Origin: Alopecurus myosuroides
Lineage: Eukaryota; Streptophyta; Magnoliopsida; Poales; Poaceae
DNA length: 64,000 bases
NCBI GenBank assembly: GCA_028641055.1
Contig: CM054057.1
Coordinates: 724,557,931-724,621,930, forward strand
Direction of reading: 5' to 3'
Below, in pieces: positions 1-11,257 of the stretch (position 1 is its first letter; every line of letters starts with the position of its first letter). The notes under the pieces were generated by a model. The model did no database searches. It was not told where the DNA came from and saw nothing but the letters and a program-made list of their open reading frames with translations. Both the position numbers and the translations under genes were made by a program.

Positions 1-387
1 GGGTTAACCCGTGGAGGAGCTTAAATTGGCGAGAGCGCAACGTCACTGGGCGTCCAGGGGGGCCACACCACCTGGTGGTGCGGCCAGGGGGCGCCGTCCT
101 ATGGTGTGGGGCCTCTGAGCCCCCCTACAGTTCTCCTCCGGACTCCGTGTACGTGGCAAACTTCTAAGACCCTGGGATTTTGTTTCGTCCAATTCCGAGA
201 ATATTTTGCAGAACAATTTTTCTGAAACCAACAAGAGCATAAAACAGGAACTGGCTCTATGGCATTTGTCAATAGGTTAGTCCGAGGAAATCCATAAAAA
301 TGACATAAAGTGTATATGAAACAAGTAGCATATGGCATGAAAAAAACATGAAACATCATAAATTATAGATACGTTTAAGACGTATCA
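1..387 (-). mobile_element. 5'-end fragment of an LTR (TGATACGTC-type gypsy family), inverted
   Basis: Read on the - strand this begins at 387 with TGATACGTC, followed by AT-rich sequence and then a GC-rich stretch with 'ggcgccgtcc' and 'gtggggcc'. That is the layout of the 5' part of LTRs I recall from Sabrina/WHAM-like Triticeae gypsy families. It runs off the left edge, so only LTR positions 1 to about 387 are present. The bases just outside the terminus (388-392, agtac) would be one copy of a 5-bp target duplication, but the partner is outside the window. Open frames across it are non-coding LTR sequence. Confidence 0.6.
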
Positions 388-1986
388 AGTACCAAGGCAA
401 GCCATTATAAATTCTAGCTGTTGTTTTACTTATAATTATCTATCATGCATTGCTTACTTCTGAAGTTTTATACAAACTTGATCCAAAACTATGTTTTTCC
501 AATGTGTGTTACTACTAGTAATGTTATTGTTTATTAATATTATTTCCACTAATTAAATCTTGGTCTTACCTAGCCCATAGACACCATATTATATTATCTA
601 CCACCCATAATTAAAATACTAAGTCCCCTAGTGGACAATTTAAATTTTGGTTTTGAAAAAACAAATATTTCATGAAAACCTAGTGGAAAGGTGGGACTTT
701 GTCCACATAAGGAGAAGAGAAAGTTTGTCGAAAGTGTTTTCTAAGAAATACGCCAGAGAACCAAAGTTGTACTGCCACATGACCTCAAAAGGGGTACGAG
801 GTCTATCTTGATACTTGTGTATGTTAGTCCATGATCTACTTCAATGTGCTATATGGGTTCGAGTCCCCTGAACCGATTTGTAGCCAGGAGAGTGAAACGG
901 GACATGCAAAGTGTGGGATTAATTTCCCCTCAGTTGCAATAGTTGGGTCTCCTGCCATTGTGGAGTGTTGTCACGGGAAACCGGATTGATACGACGGACT
1001 CACTCGGTGTCGGGGAGAACAAACCCAGTTGAATAGGTAGCCATTTACTACCGTAGACATAGTTGATGGTTAGGACCTGTTATGTGATGTTCTCATACTG
1101 TCGCGGACAGTCCGTGGTTGTTCACGGCAGATGTATTCGATCTTGTAGAATGTGTACACCTATGCAGAGTAAATCTATGCTGCGTCCTCGGATATGGACA
1201 GTTGAATGGCCATGTAGCTAGTATTGTGTCGATGTTTTCATAAAAGAGAAGTGAAAGTGGTGAAGTACCTCAGAGGTACTTGGAAATGGAGGTTTGTACC
1301 TAAGAGGTACCGGAGATTCATGAACTTGAAAGGTACTTGTTTTCCAAGAATTTTTAAAAATGAAAAACTGCCTTTTCTACAAATTGCCTATACTAAAACA
1401 TTGTGGATATGCGATATATACAAGAGAAACTTTATATCTTTTGAAGTATCTTCATCAACAAAGTTTAATAACACTTGTGCAACCATGATGGGTCCTCTAC
1501 TCATCATGGCTAGATAAACCCTAATTATAGCCCTCCTACATACACTTATGCATACTTGCATTCTTTAGCTTTCATTTCGGGTGACTTGCGAGTGCATTCA
1601 ATTGTACTCACATTGGTTTCGTTCCTTACTATTTACCTGGTCAGACTTCAAAGAGCAGCTTCAGGAAGATCACTTTGAGGATGAGTACTATTACGACCCT
1701 GCGAATTAAGCACGTCTCTGCGTCAGCAGCCTGTGGTGCTAAGGCTTGACTTGGGTTCTACCGCGTTATGTTTTGCTTCCGCTACCGTGTGTGTGTGTTA
1801 CCTGCCCTGCGTGGCAGCTATCTAAGGCTTGGTCATGTGACCGGTTGTGGAAGACTTTGTGTATTTGTGTAGTGGATGTTATACTCTGAACCACCAGCTC
1901 TAAGTATGTTTCTTATGACTATTTGATCTGAGATCATGAGTGTATGCATATTGGAGGTCTTGGACGACTAGTCCATGGTCCCCACA
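388..1986 (+). mobile_element. 3' portion of a long LTR, same family as the solo LTR at 32394-38250
   Basis: This stretch is homologous in inverted orientation to about 32394-34030. Shared tracts include 'aaggcaagccat' near 395, 'attatctatcatgcat' near 435, 'ggacagttgaatggccatgtagct' near 1197 (written here only as a landmark) and the last 300 bp with 'catatyggaggt'. It ends in ccaca at 1986, where LINE coding sequence resumes. Its 5' part is cut off at 388 by the LTR to its left. No coding capacity. Whether it was a solo LTR or part of a full element cannot be told from this window. Confidence 0.7.
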
Positions 1987-2174
1987 ATACTTACAAATAG
2001 GTTTGCTAGAGTAACTAGTATGCTTATTTATTCAAGTCAGTCTACCTTTATTAAGGGCAGATACATTTTAAAAAGTGTGGTTACAACCCATGAAATTATT
2101 CATGAGGTGCATAGGAGCAAAGAAGAATGGTTAGTCTTTAAAATAGATTATGAGAAATATTATGATAGAGTTAA
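1987..2174 (+). pseudogene. LINE reverse transcriptase, fragment a
   Basis: The translation contains the N-terminal reverse-transcriptase motifs of plant LINEs: a QSTFIKGR motif, then HEIIHE and FKIDYEKYYDRVN, which holds the first catalytic Asp region of the palm. The frame stops abruptly at the gttaa target site at 2170-2174 and resumes in register at 21459. A GTTAA-flanked LTR element therefore interrupts it. Upstream LINE sequence is missing because the LTR remnant at 388-1986 ends exactly where the LINE begins. Non-LTR retrotransposon ORF2 is clear; the family is not assigned. Confidence 0.8.
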
Positions 2175-5100
2175 TGTAACATCCCTGATTTTTGGAAAAT
2201 GCAAAAATCACAAAAATTTGAAACTTTTTGTTTTCATATAATGCAAGTCACCAAAAACCAAATGAGATGCAAGAAACAAAAGAAAACAATACATGTTCTA
2301 ATGTTTTGGAAATGAAAATCCAATATACCTCTATTCCATAAACCCTAAAGTCATTTCAAAATAAATATTTCTACATAAAGAAAATATTTTTTTTTCTTAA
2401 GCAAACCCTTACACCCAACATGTTTTCAACCCAATTATGATCTTGAAAATATTTTTGATATATAAAAACTGGAGAATTGTTATCTCTAATATTTTCTTCT
2501 TGTCTCTAAAAAGGGTTTCACTATTATTGATAACCCCAAAATAGATATAAGTTGGATCATTGTTTTCCAAGTGTTATTTCAATCAACAAAATAATATAGT
2601 GCTATAGAAATAAATTTTTTATGTAAACAAGTAAGACACTTTGAGAAAACAATGTTTTCATTTGGGAAAACCTTTCTACTTTTACTAAACCCCATTTCCA
2701 AATTTATTAAATAATTCTCTATGTTTGAAATATAACAAAAGGATACTAATTGTGGTTTCACTAATATGTTGAAAATATACAATATGAAAGTTCCTAAAAG
2801 GGTCTTAGGAAACAATAGTTGAATCATAGAAAATATTTCTAAAAATTGTTTTAATCATATAAAAATTAATGTTTTCTATTTAGTGACTATCATTGTTTCT
2901 TCATATTTTAAAATCATAAAATATGAAAACCATTAAAAATGATTTTGGAAAATTTCATTTGATCACATTGTTGTCTCTGATATTTTAATCAACCAATAAT
3001 TTTCATTTATATAATTGATATTTTTAAATAGAATTAATAGGCTATTAGTGAAATCATTTTTATTTCAAAATATGAAATAGCAAAACAAGTGTAAATGATT
3101 TTCAAAAATGATATTTGACTTATATAATGTCTCTTTATTTTTATAAAACCCTTTCTCAAAATTAAATATGATTTTCTATTAAAAATGCTATTAAGTCACT
3201 TTTAATGAATTATTCAAATTTCATAATTCAAAAATGTAATATGTTGAAAAGTTTATAAAAATGGTATTGTTAGAAAGTATTTCAAATATTATGAATTTAT
3301 AATTTTGTTCCATGTTGATTTGATTATTTAAACAGAAGATATAAATTAAATAAGAAAACAGAAATAAAAAGAAAAAGAAAAAAAGGTGATGACGTCATGA
3401 TGACGTCATCGTCATCAAGCTCAGGCCGTTGCCCTCTCTACCGTTTCTTCCAAATTTATGGAGAGTTTAATCCGGGCGTTTCTTAGCCCATTAATCCCCG
3501 ACTATGCACTCTCCTTATAGCCCCCTGCTCCCTCTATGCTCCCCCTCTCTTCTCCTCTGAAATCATGCCCCTAGGCCGCCAAATTGCTCGCCGGAGATGC
3601 ACGGGTCTGCCACGGTGGTTGCTCGATTCCGGCGAAGATAGGAAGCAATTGCTGCCCCTTTTTGGTCCTTTAGATCCCCCTCTGCCCGACGCTTCTCCTA
3701 AACCCCTCCTATGTTTTTGTTTCGCAGCGAAAGATCCATGTCGAGCTCACCGGAGACGCTCCGCCTCGGGTCCGCACCACGCCCCCGCTAGGAGCCGCCA
3801 CGGTGCACACCGTGGGCACCATCTGGTTCACCTCGTCGTGGCGCACCTCCCCGTGGTCTTCCTCGAGCTCAAACACCACCGGGGAAGCCCCGTCGTCCAC
3901 TTCCGACCGCTGCGCCACCGCCCACTCCATTTCCGGCGAGGAACTCCGGCGGGAGGTAACCCTAACTCCCTCCATTCAAACTCAACCGTTAGATCTACTC
4001 TGTACGGGCCGGATTTGATCACTTACCTGAAGAGGTATCGGCGAATAAGAATGCGCCACGTCGGCCTGTGCGTTTAGTAGCTACTCGTCGCTCGGGGCAA
4101 CGTGAAACCAGCCTGGGCCCAGCTCATGTCCATCGCCCTGCGCGACAGATAAGAGGTTTTCGGCCCAGCCTGCCTCTGGAATTAATTTCCGAATAAATTA
4201 GAATTGTAATTTTGCAGTTTAGCCCCTAGAACTTTGAACCATCATAACTTTTTAACCACTTGGCCAAATTTGATAAACTTGGACATTTTGAAATCCCCTG
4301 GATATGTAGAATCTTTTGACTTTAACCAAATTAAAATTTGACAATTTAAAATATGATCATTTTCAAATATGCTTGTTTGATGAAATTTGGCATAATTCAA
4401 ATTCTACAAATCCAAAAATTGTAAATAAAATATATTTGGAAACCTCAGGATGTGTACTTTGATATCCTCTGTCCCAAAATAAAAATTGAACAGACTAAAA
4501 TTTATTTTAGAATTATATGGCCATTTGAGCAAATTTGACTTAGTTTAAATTCTATAAATAATTTTAATATGTTTTATTAAGCAATGTTGCTCCATATGGC
4601 AACCTTAATCCATAGAAACCAGTGCCATAGAATTTTGGACACATATGAGCCATACCCATGTATTTTAGGCCAAGTTATCACACACATGTTTCACACCATA
4701 TTAAAAATGACTTAGGAAATATTTTGCTTAAGTGTATCTATGTGTGTATGGCTATATGAAACCAAGGCTAAGTCCTTAGTGAAGTTTCAACTTATACTTA
4801 GCCAACAAATGAACCTAAAAACACTAGTACAAATGTTTCCATCAACTTCTTGCCTCCCCATGCTTGCTTCAAGATTTCACCAAGTTGGGATTTGTGAGAA
4901 CCATGAAGTGCAATGGAGGACTTAACTATCTAGAGATTTTTCAACATGAAGATAGAAGACCAATGAAGGACTTAGAAAATAAAACAAACTTCAGAAGCAT
5001 CTCCAAGAAGTGGAAGCACTTAGAAGAAAAATAGAGAAACTTCCAGAAGACTAACCCCCTTTCTCTCTAAGTCTTTTTCCTTCCCTTTTCTATTCTTCTC

Positions 5101-7264
5101 CTTTCAACTTGGTGGCAACATGAAGAGATATGAGGAATATCATTGAAGAAATTGAAGGAAGGGATTAGAATCCAAAACAACTAGAAGAAACTCCAGAAAA
5201 TACAAGTGTGAAGAAATCCAGAAGAAAACAACTCCCTCTCTCTCTTTCTATCCTTCTTCTTAAATTTTCTTTCAAATTAACTTAGTGGTATTTGTGCCCA
5301 TCCCATACCTAAACCAAGTAGTGAAGATCATGAAGATTTATCAAGTACAAGAGAAGCTTCACAACAAGGAGGAAACTACAATAGAAGCATGAAGATGAAC
5401 TTCAAGAAGACAAGCATGTGAAGACTAGAAGCAATCTATACAAGTTGAAGAATAACAAGTTATTTTTGTACAACCATTGACCCAAATGGAAAACCCAAGA
5501 CTTAGTAATATTTTCCCTTTGATGATGAATTTAGTAGACCTACCCTAACCACAATGGAAAATACTAACATAATCACTCAAATATTTTTGAAGGTGAATAT
5601 GACCAAGTGTTTGCATGTATTACTTTAGTTCAAGAAGTAATATGTTTATTCTTAGTGAACTCTTGGAACTTCCTCGACAAGTATGGTTATAATAAAGTTA
5701 GTTTTATACATAACTCAACCTAGTCCTTTCCAAGTAAACCCTTGGAAACTCCATAACAATGTATTGAATCATTATGGAATGAATCTTTCAAAACTCAAAC
5801 CTTGACCTTGTCCTAGCCAACTTGGTCCAACTCCTTTGTTATGTTATTTGCTATGTTTGCTTTCTCCACCTATGTGTTTGATTTCTAGGATGCTTGTTTA
5901 TTTTGTTATTGTGTTTTCAATGAATAGATTGTACGGAGAGCAACGATCTTTTGTGAAGAGAGTGTGATATCTTCACCAACTTCAACAAGGCAAGTAACAC
6001 ACCATCAACTACCCATTATTTTCTATATGCATTAGTTGATTTTGAGTAGCATGCATGATAGGAAATTTTACTAAGTTATATTATGCTATGCTATTATCCT
6101 AGTAGTGTGTAGCCATCTCTTTTACCCTTGTTATTTTGATAGCCTTAGAACTTAGTGGATGCTATGCAATATTACAAATTGTTTTACTAGATGTTGAGGA
6201 AAAATTCTAAGTATAACTAAAGAATGAACCACCTGGGTGGAAGTGGTAAGACTGGGTTATGTTGAGTGTTGCCTCAGGGCCCTTGATTAAGGGTTATTTC
6301 ACTTGAGGTTGTCACTTGAGGATGGCCACCCAGGAACAAAGAGATTACTATGTCCCTCTAAATCTGGTAGCTTCCCGTGCAGCCTTTTGACAATATGGGC
6401 TCTGTCTTGATCAATTAAGTTGTGAGGGTTCAGCCCAGGCTTGACAAGCAGATGTAGCAAAATTATAGGTGGAACGGGTCTTGCCGGTGGGTTTGGACTT
6501 CTTCTTCTGAAAGATCTCGTCTCAATTTTCTCCTTTCCATGATGCACTCCGGGTGTATAGGATGTTTGGACTAATTGAAGACAAAGGGTGAAAGTGCACA
6601 ACCTCTGCAGAGTCAACAAACTAAGATCTTAGCCGTGTCCCCGGTTATGGACAACTATGAGCAGCTGGACAAGGATTGACGGAAGAATCTCATCATCAAT
6701 TTCAATAAGTAAAATTTTGACCAAGTGAACAGTATTGTGGTGCTTGGATCTTACTCCAATGTTGCCACCCCTTTGAAAAGAAAAGTTTCTTTTACAAAAG
6801 AGATAGGACAAAATTGGCTTTATGCAAACTTAGCCAAAACTCCACTCAGCCAAATGAGCATGTAGTATTAGTCTTGCCATTTATATCCACCATAGTGTTA
6901 CTTGCCAATACATTAAATTGTATTGACTCCCTTGTGGCTGCATATTCCATATTGCAGATGATTCTGATGACGAGTGAGGATTTCGTTTAGGATCTCGAGA
7001 CTATCGCCAACATGTTTTGCCTGTGGCACATGAAGAAGATGGGCTCAATGTTATTCATGTTTTCCGCTGTATATCTTTGTTTTCTGCTAGTCTTCTAAGA
7101 CTATGCAAGTTGTAATACTATTTTGTAAAGACTGGATCATGCGATGTAATAGAATTTGATGCATTTGCATGATATTTCATTTTGTACTGTGGTGCTAGCA
7201 ATTGATCCAGGGACTAGCACAATAACACAGGTATTCCATCTTTATTAAAAGTTGGGATGCTACA
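2175..7264 (+). repeat. 5' LTR of outer element
   Basis: 5090-bp LTR with TG...CA termini. Layout: an AT-rich U3 (2175-3385), a bZIP-type site pair (3390-3408), a GC-rich likely promoter and leader (3410-4080), then a long AT-rich non-coding tract. It ends with a conserved block around 6598-6670. The frame at 3565-4077 is not conserved as an ORF in the other LTR, so it is treated as non-coding. Confidence 0.93.
3390..3408. promoter_or_regulatory. Paired TGACGTCA (CRE/as-1-like) sites in outer 5' LTR
   Basis: Two perfect TGACGTCA palindromes start 11 bp apart (3390 and 3401), which is one helical turn, just upstream of the GC-rich leader. TGACG boxes are the core of as-1/ocs elements bound by plant TGA bZIP factors. 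This suggests, without proving, a stress- or hormone-responsive LTR promoter. Confidence 0.55.
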
Positions 7265-7267
7265 AAA

Positions 7268-7280
7268 TGGTATCAGAGCA
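7268..7280 (+). other. Primer-binding site, tRNA-iMet type (outer element)
   Basis: tggtatcagagca begins three bases after the 5' LTR end at 7264. It is complementary to the 3' end of plant initiator tRNA-Met, the usual primer for many gypsy chromoviruses and copia elements. Confidence 0.85.
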
Positions 7281-7715
7281 TTGTGTTTCCTATAGAATTC
7301 GAGACCCTTAGGTTTGGAAGCCATTTTTGATCATGTTATTATCTCCTTAGAGTATTTTGGTGTAACATCCCAAATTTTACATTTGGAATGTTTTGCATTT
7401 AGAGCATCCGCATAGCATGACATCATTTCAAAACTTGCATTTGAGTGTTGCATTTTAAACCTCAAAACAAAATCGTGTTTAAAAAGCTCAAAATCCTGCT
7501 ATAAGGCGTTTATAAGCTAAAGGATAATTGAATATTTTTTTTTGCCTAAAATTACTTAATAATAGTCAAATATGATAGAGTTTTAAATTTCAAGATTTTA
7601 GAAATTTGTTTGCCTCGATTCCGAGTTATATTTCAAAAGTTATTAGCATTTTAGTTTTGGTAAAAAAAAAAAAAAAAAAAGAAACTGCGAGCTCGCATGG
7701 GCCGGCCCAGCAGCC

Positions 7716-7731
7716 TCGTACGATCGTACGA
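7716..7731. promoter_or_regulatory. 16-bp perfect palindrome upstream of LTR TATA box
   Basis: TCGTACGATCGTACGA reads the same on both strands. It sits beside a second perfect palindrome, GGGCCGGCCC (7699-7708), about 150 bp upstream of the TATA box. The 3' LTR carries the same pair near 12829-12861. A binding site for a dimeric regulator or a cruciform are both possible. Confidence 0.5.
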
Positions 7732-7869
7732 ATCCGGTACAAATCCCGTTTTTCTTGACCTATGCTCATTCAAACTCGCATATCTCTTCATCGGAGAGTC
7801 CAAATTCAATTCCGCTTCTTTCTACTTGTTCCCTACTCCAAGGAGCAACTTTCCACCGACCTACCCACC

Positions 7870-7877
7870 TATAAATA
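7870..7877 (+). promoter_or_regulatory. TATA box of nested 5' LTR
   Basis: TATAAATA followed by cccc lies in an otherwise mixed-composition region. A pyrimidine-rich leader follows, consistent with the U3/R boundary some 30 bp downstream. The equivalent in the 3' LTR is at 13000-13007. Confidence 0.7.
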
Positions 7878-9985
7878 CCCCAGCCCCGGCCGTGAGGTCG
7901 TCCCAAACTCGAAACTCCAATTTCAGATCTGTTTTGTGGTATTTTACTCACCACGGTCCGTGAGTTCCTCGGTTGACGTTCAAGCCTTCACGAGAGTTTT
8001 AGATCTCGTCGATACCAATCCATCCCAAGAAACCTCACCTCTTTTCATCCACCACAGCCGGAGAATTTCGCGATCTACGCTTTCAGATCTGAAGCGGTAA
8101 TTACTCAATTACTCTTCAACCGTTTGTCCGTTTTCGCTCAAATTTCTACTGTAGCTGCATCTCATCATTATCTACAATTTTCGTTCTTTGAGTTTTTCGA
8201 TTTGAGTTACAGATCTGTTTCTATAATTCCGATCTACTTTTACCACCGGAGTAACTCGAAATTTCAAATCTATACTTCGTTCTTAGTCATCCATGAAGTG
8301 GTCGTTGATAGTTTTACTTGCTTTTTAGATCTTATTAATGTGTTAGGTTTAGATCTACCTTTTTATGAACCTTATTTCGATAAGATCTTGTAGATAGTTA
8401 ATTAACCCTATTTAATTTGGTTAAGCTGCTTCTTTGCCTCTTGTTGCATTACAAACTTTTTCATGCATCATAACCATGTTATTAACACCAGAGAACATCA
8501 TTGTTAGTAATTATTGCTAGTTGTGAATTTGGTGCATTAATTTGATCATGGCATAACATGCATACATATTTTTGTATTGTTTTCTATGTTATGTTTGTGT
8601 TGTATGTTTATGTGTGGCATGTTTTGCTTGTATTAGATTGTGAAGAGGAGCAAGTCTACTCTTGTTGCTGTTATTCTTGTTGTGATTGTTCATCCCGTTG
8701 CCAAGGCAAGTGACACACCATCAAATCTCCCATATTTTACTATGCATTATTAGTGTTTTTGAGTAGCATGCATGATAGGAAATTTTACTAAGTTATTATT
8801 ATGCTATGCAAAATCCCAAGTAGTGTGTAGCCATCCTTTAGACTTGTTATTTTGGAGACTTAGTACTTAGTTGATGCTTAGCCTTGCTACAAATTTGTTT
8901 TACTCAATGTTGTGGAAAAATTCTAAGTATAAATTTCAATGAAACACCTGGGTGGATTTTGGATGTGATTGGATTATGTTGAGTGGCTCCCTAGGGCCAT
9001 ATCAATGGTGTTTATCACCGAAGGAGTACACTTGTGGATGGCCACCCAGGAAACAAATAGATTCCTAAGTCCCTCTAATTTTAGTAGCTTCCCGTGCAGC
9101 CCTTTGACATATGGGCTCTGTCTTGATCAACTAAGTTGTGAGAGTTCAACCCATGCTTGACATGAAGATGTAGCAGAATTATAGGTGGAACGGGTCTTGC
9201 TGGTTGGGTTGAATTCTTGCTTCTGAAAGATCTCGTCTCAATTCTCTCCTTTCCATGATGCACTCCGCGTGTATAGGATGTTTGGGCTAATTGAAGACAA
9301 AGGGTGAAAGTGCACAACCTCTGCAGAGTTAGAAACTATGATCATAGCCGTGTTCCCGGTAAGGACAACTTCAAGCAGCCGGACAAGGATGGACAGAAGA
9401 ATCTCAACACCGTTTTGAAGAAGTAAAATTTGGCTAAGGAAATATTAGTTGTGGTGCTCATGGGTGTGTCCCATGGTGCCAATCTTTGAAAGAAAACTCT
9501 TTTTCAAAAGTGTTAGGGAAAAACTTGCTTTCTGCAAAATAGCCTAAACTCCACCAAGCCAGATATGCATGTAGTTTAGACTTGCCATTTTATATCCACC
9601 ATAGTGTCATTTGCCAGTACATTGTTTGTACTGAATCTCCTTCGGGGGCTGCATATTCCAACGTGCAGGAAATTCAGAGGATGAAGTTTGATTAAGTGCT
9701 TGGATTCGAGTCTACACCCAACATGTAATGCCTGTGGCGCATGATTGAAGATGGAGGCTCATTGCTACCTTTATTTCTGCTGTTTAGAACTCTGAGTTTT
9801 GCTAGCCTTTCAAGACTATGCACTTTGTAATAAAGCCATACTTGGCTATCCTGGATCCTTTGTAATAATTTTTGATACTTCTGCAAAGATACAATTACAT
9901 TTTGTTCTGTGGTGCTAGCATTGATCCAGGGACTAGCACTTAACACAGTAGTTCTTACATTATTAAATGTGAGGGCGCTACAAAA

Positions 9986-9998
9986 TGGTATCAGAGCA
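9986..9998 (+). other. Primer-binding site, tRNA-iMet type (nested element)
   Basis: tggtatcagagca starts three bases after the LTR end at 9982, the same spacing as in the outer element. This supports a shared lineage. Confidence 0.87.
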
Positions 9999-10532
9999 AA
10001 GTGTTGCATGTAGGTTCGAGCCCTTAGGTTTGGAAAACCTTTTGGTCAAAATTTATTAACTCCTTTGAGTATTTTTGGATCCTAGCGGCATAGTGAGATG
10101 AAGCGGCCCGGACCAACATTACATGTCCACGTACATGAGACCGGTTCCCTGATTGGCTTTGCGGGTGCCAGTCTCTCTCACTATAGTGAATATCCAAATT
10201 TCAATAAGTTGTTAATGAGCAAATGATCACCATGAAAGAAGACTTGATATTTTCTAAGTACCTTTACTTATCTCGTATCTAGTACCTCCTTACCTTATGC
10301 TTCTATGACCTATGTTTTCCCCTACACTTCAAAACTCAAATATGATGGAACTTCAAATTCGCAATCACCGAGGAGTACCAACTCAAAGATGAAGAGCTGC
10401 AACTTCACCACCACCAAGGACTTCAAGGACCCTAGGATTGACCATCTATTCTACTCTAACGTAGCTAGAACAACTCTTCTTCTGGTATTTCTACCTATTG
10501 TTCCATCCTCTAATATCTTATCTCCCTGATAG

Positions 10533-10979
10533 ATGACCAACCTCTTTGAATCAATCAAGAAGGGCCCATTGATGACCATGACTCTAGATTGTGAGACTGA
10601 ATTCCCAAAGGCATTGAAGAACCTAATGACAAAATTAGGATTTGGAGGAGCAGCACTCTACAAAGGTTTTCCTTTCATTGAAGATGGCCAAGAGTATTGG
10701 TGGGTTCAACTTCACCTATACAGAAGCAAGGAGTATGATCACAAGACACAAGGGGACTACATCTTCACCAACCCACAACAATACACATCATTCTTCGAGT
10801 CAGCTAGATGCGCTGCATGGGAGGCAATCACAGAACTTGGGGAAAGACTTACGTGGAGACTTTATCACACTCAGAAAGATCTTCAAGAAGCTGAAGAAGA
10901 GATCAACGCCCTTGAGAAGGAGCTGAAGATGTACAAGAACATAGAGATCATTGTGAAGAGTTATGATCCATCCCAGTAG
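10533..10979 (+). CDS. Accessory ORF upstream of gag, unknown function
   Basis: A 148-codon frame with an ATG start lies between the primer-binding site and gag. The N-terminal half has a WWVQLHLYRS segment reminiscent of a beta strand, followed by 'ARCAAWEAITELGERL'. The last 50 residues are Glu/Lys/Leu-rich and likely form a coiled coil (DLQEAEEEINALEKELK). It lacks CCHC, protease and polymerase motifs. A decayed counterpart occurs in the outer element near 15371-15568, starting with the same 'atgacc.acctcttcaa' context, so the ORF is a lineage feature and not chance. I recall similar extra ORFs in some long grass gypsy elements but cannot name a family. Possible roles include gag partner or RNA binding; this is inference. 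Confidence 0.55.
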   Translation: MTNLFESIKKGPLMTMTLDCETEFPKALKNLMTKLGFGGAALYKGFPFIEDGQEYWWVQLHLYRSKEYDHKTQGDYIFTNPQQYTSFFESARCAAWEAITELGERLTWRLYHTQKDLQEAEEEINALEKELKMYKNIEIIVKSYDPSQ

Positions 10980-11257
10980 TTGACCACCATGGCAGAATGC
11001 GTTAGTTAGAGTTTTTGTTTGAGTATGGACCTATCAACCTGTGATATGGCAATGCTAGAGTGTTTGGACTTGCAACTAAGTTGTTTTGCTTAAGTTTTTC
11101 AAAAATTTAGTCCAAATTTCGAAATTTGATTAAGAGCTAAAATATTTTAAGTTGTTGTTTTCCATTGATTGTTTGTCTTGTTGTATTGTGCATGGGTAGG
11201 AAATTTTCTCCTCATAGCTCTATCTATCTTTTGCTCATCTATGCTGAAAACCCACAG

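Larger units (their letters stand above)
7361..9982 (+). repeat. 5' LTR of nested element
   Basis: 2622-bp LTR. It contains an 18-A tract near 7663, a GC palindrome cluster at 7699-7731, a TATA box at 7870-7877 and a pyrimidine-rich leader. The conserved block with palindrome CTATGATCATAG is at 9336-9347. It ends with CA three bases before the primer-binding site. Confidence 0.93.

Noticed and set aside
3565..4077. 170-codon frame in the outer 5' LTR as a gene
   Set aside because: The matching region of the 3' LTR (17769-18279) carries small indels that change the frame, and the composition is that of a GC-rich leader. No domain is visible.
9986..9998. tRNA gene near the tggtatcagagca sites
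   Set aside because: These are primer-binding sites complementary to a tRNA end, not tRNA genes; no cloverleaf surrounds them.
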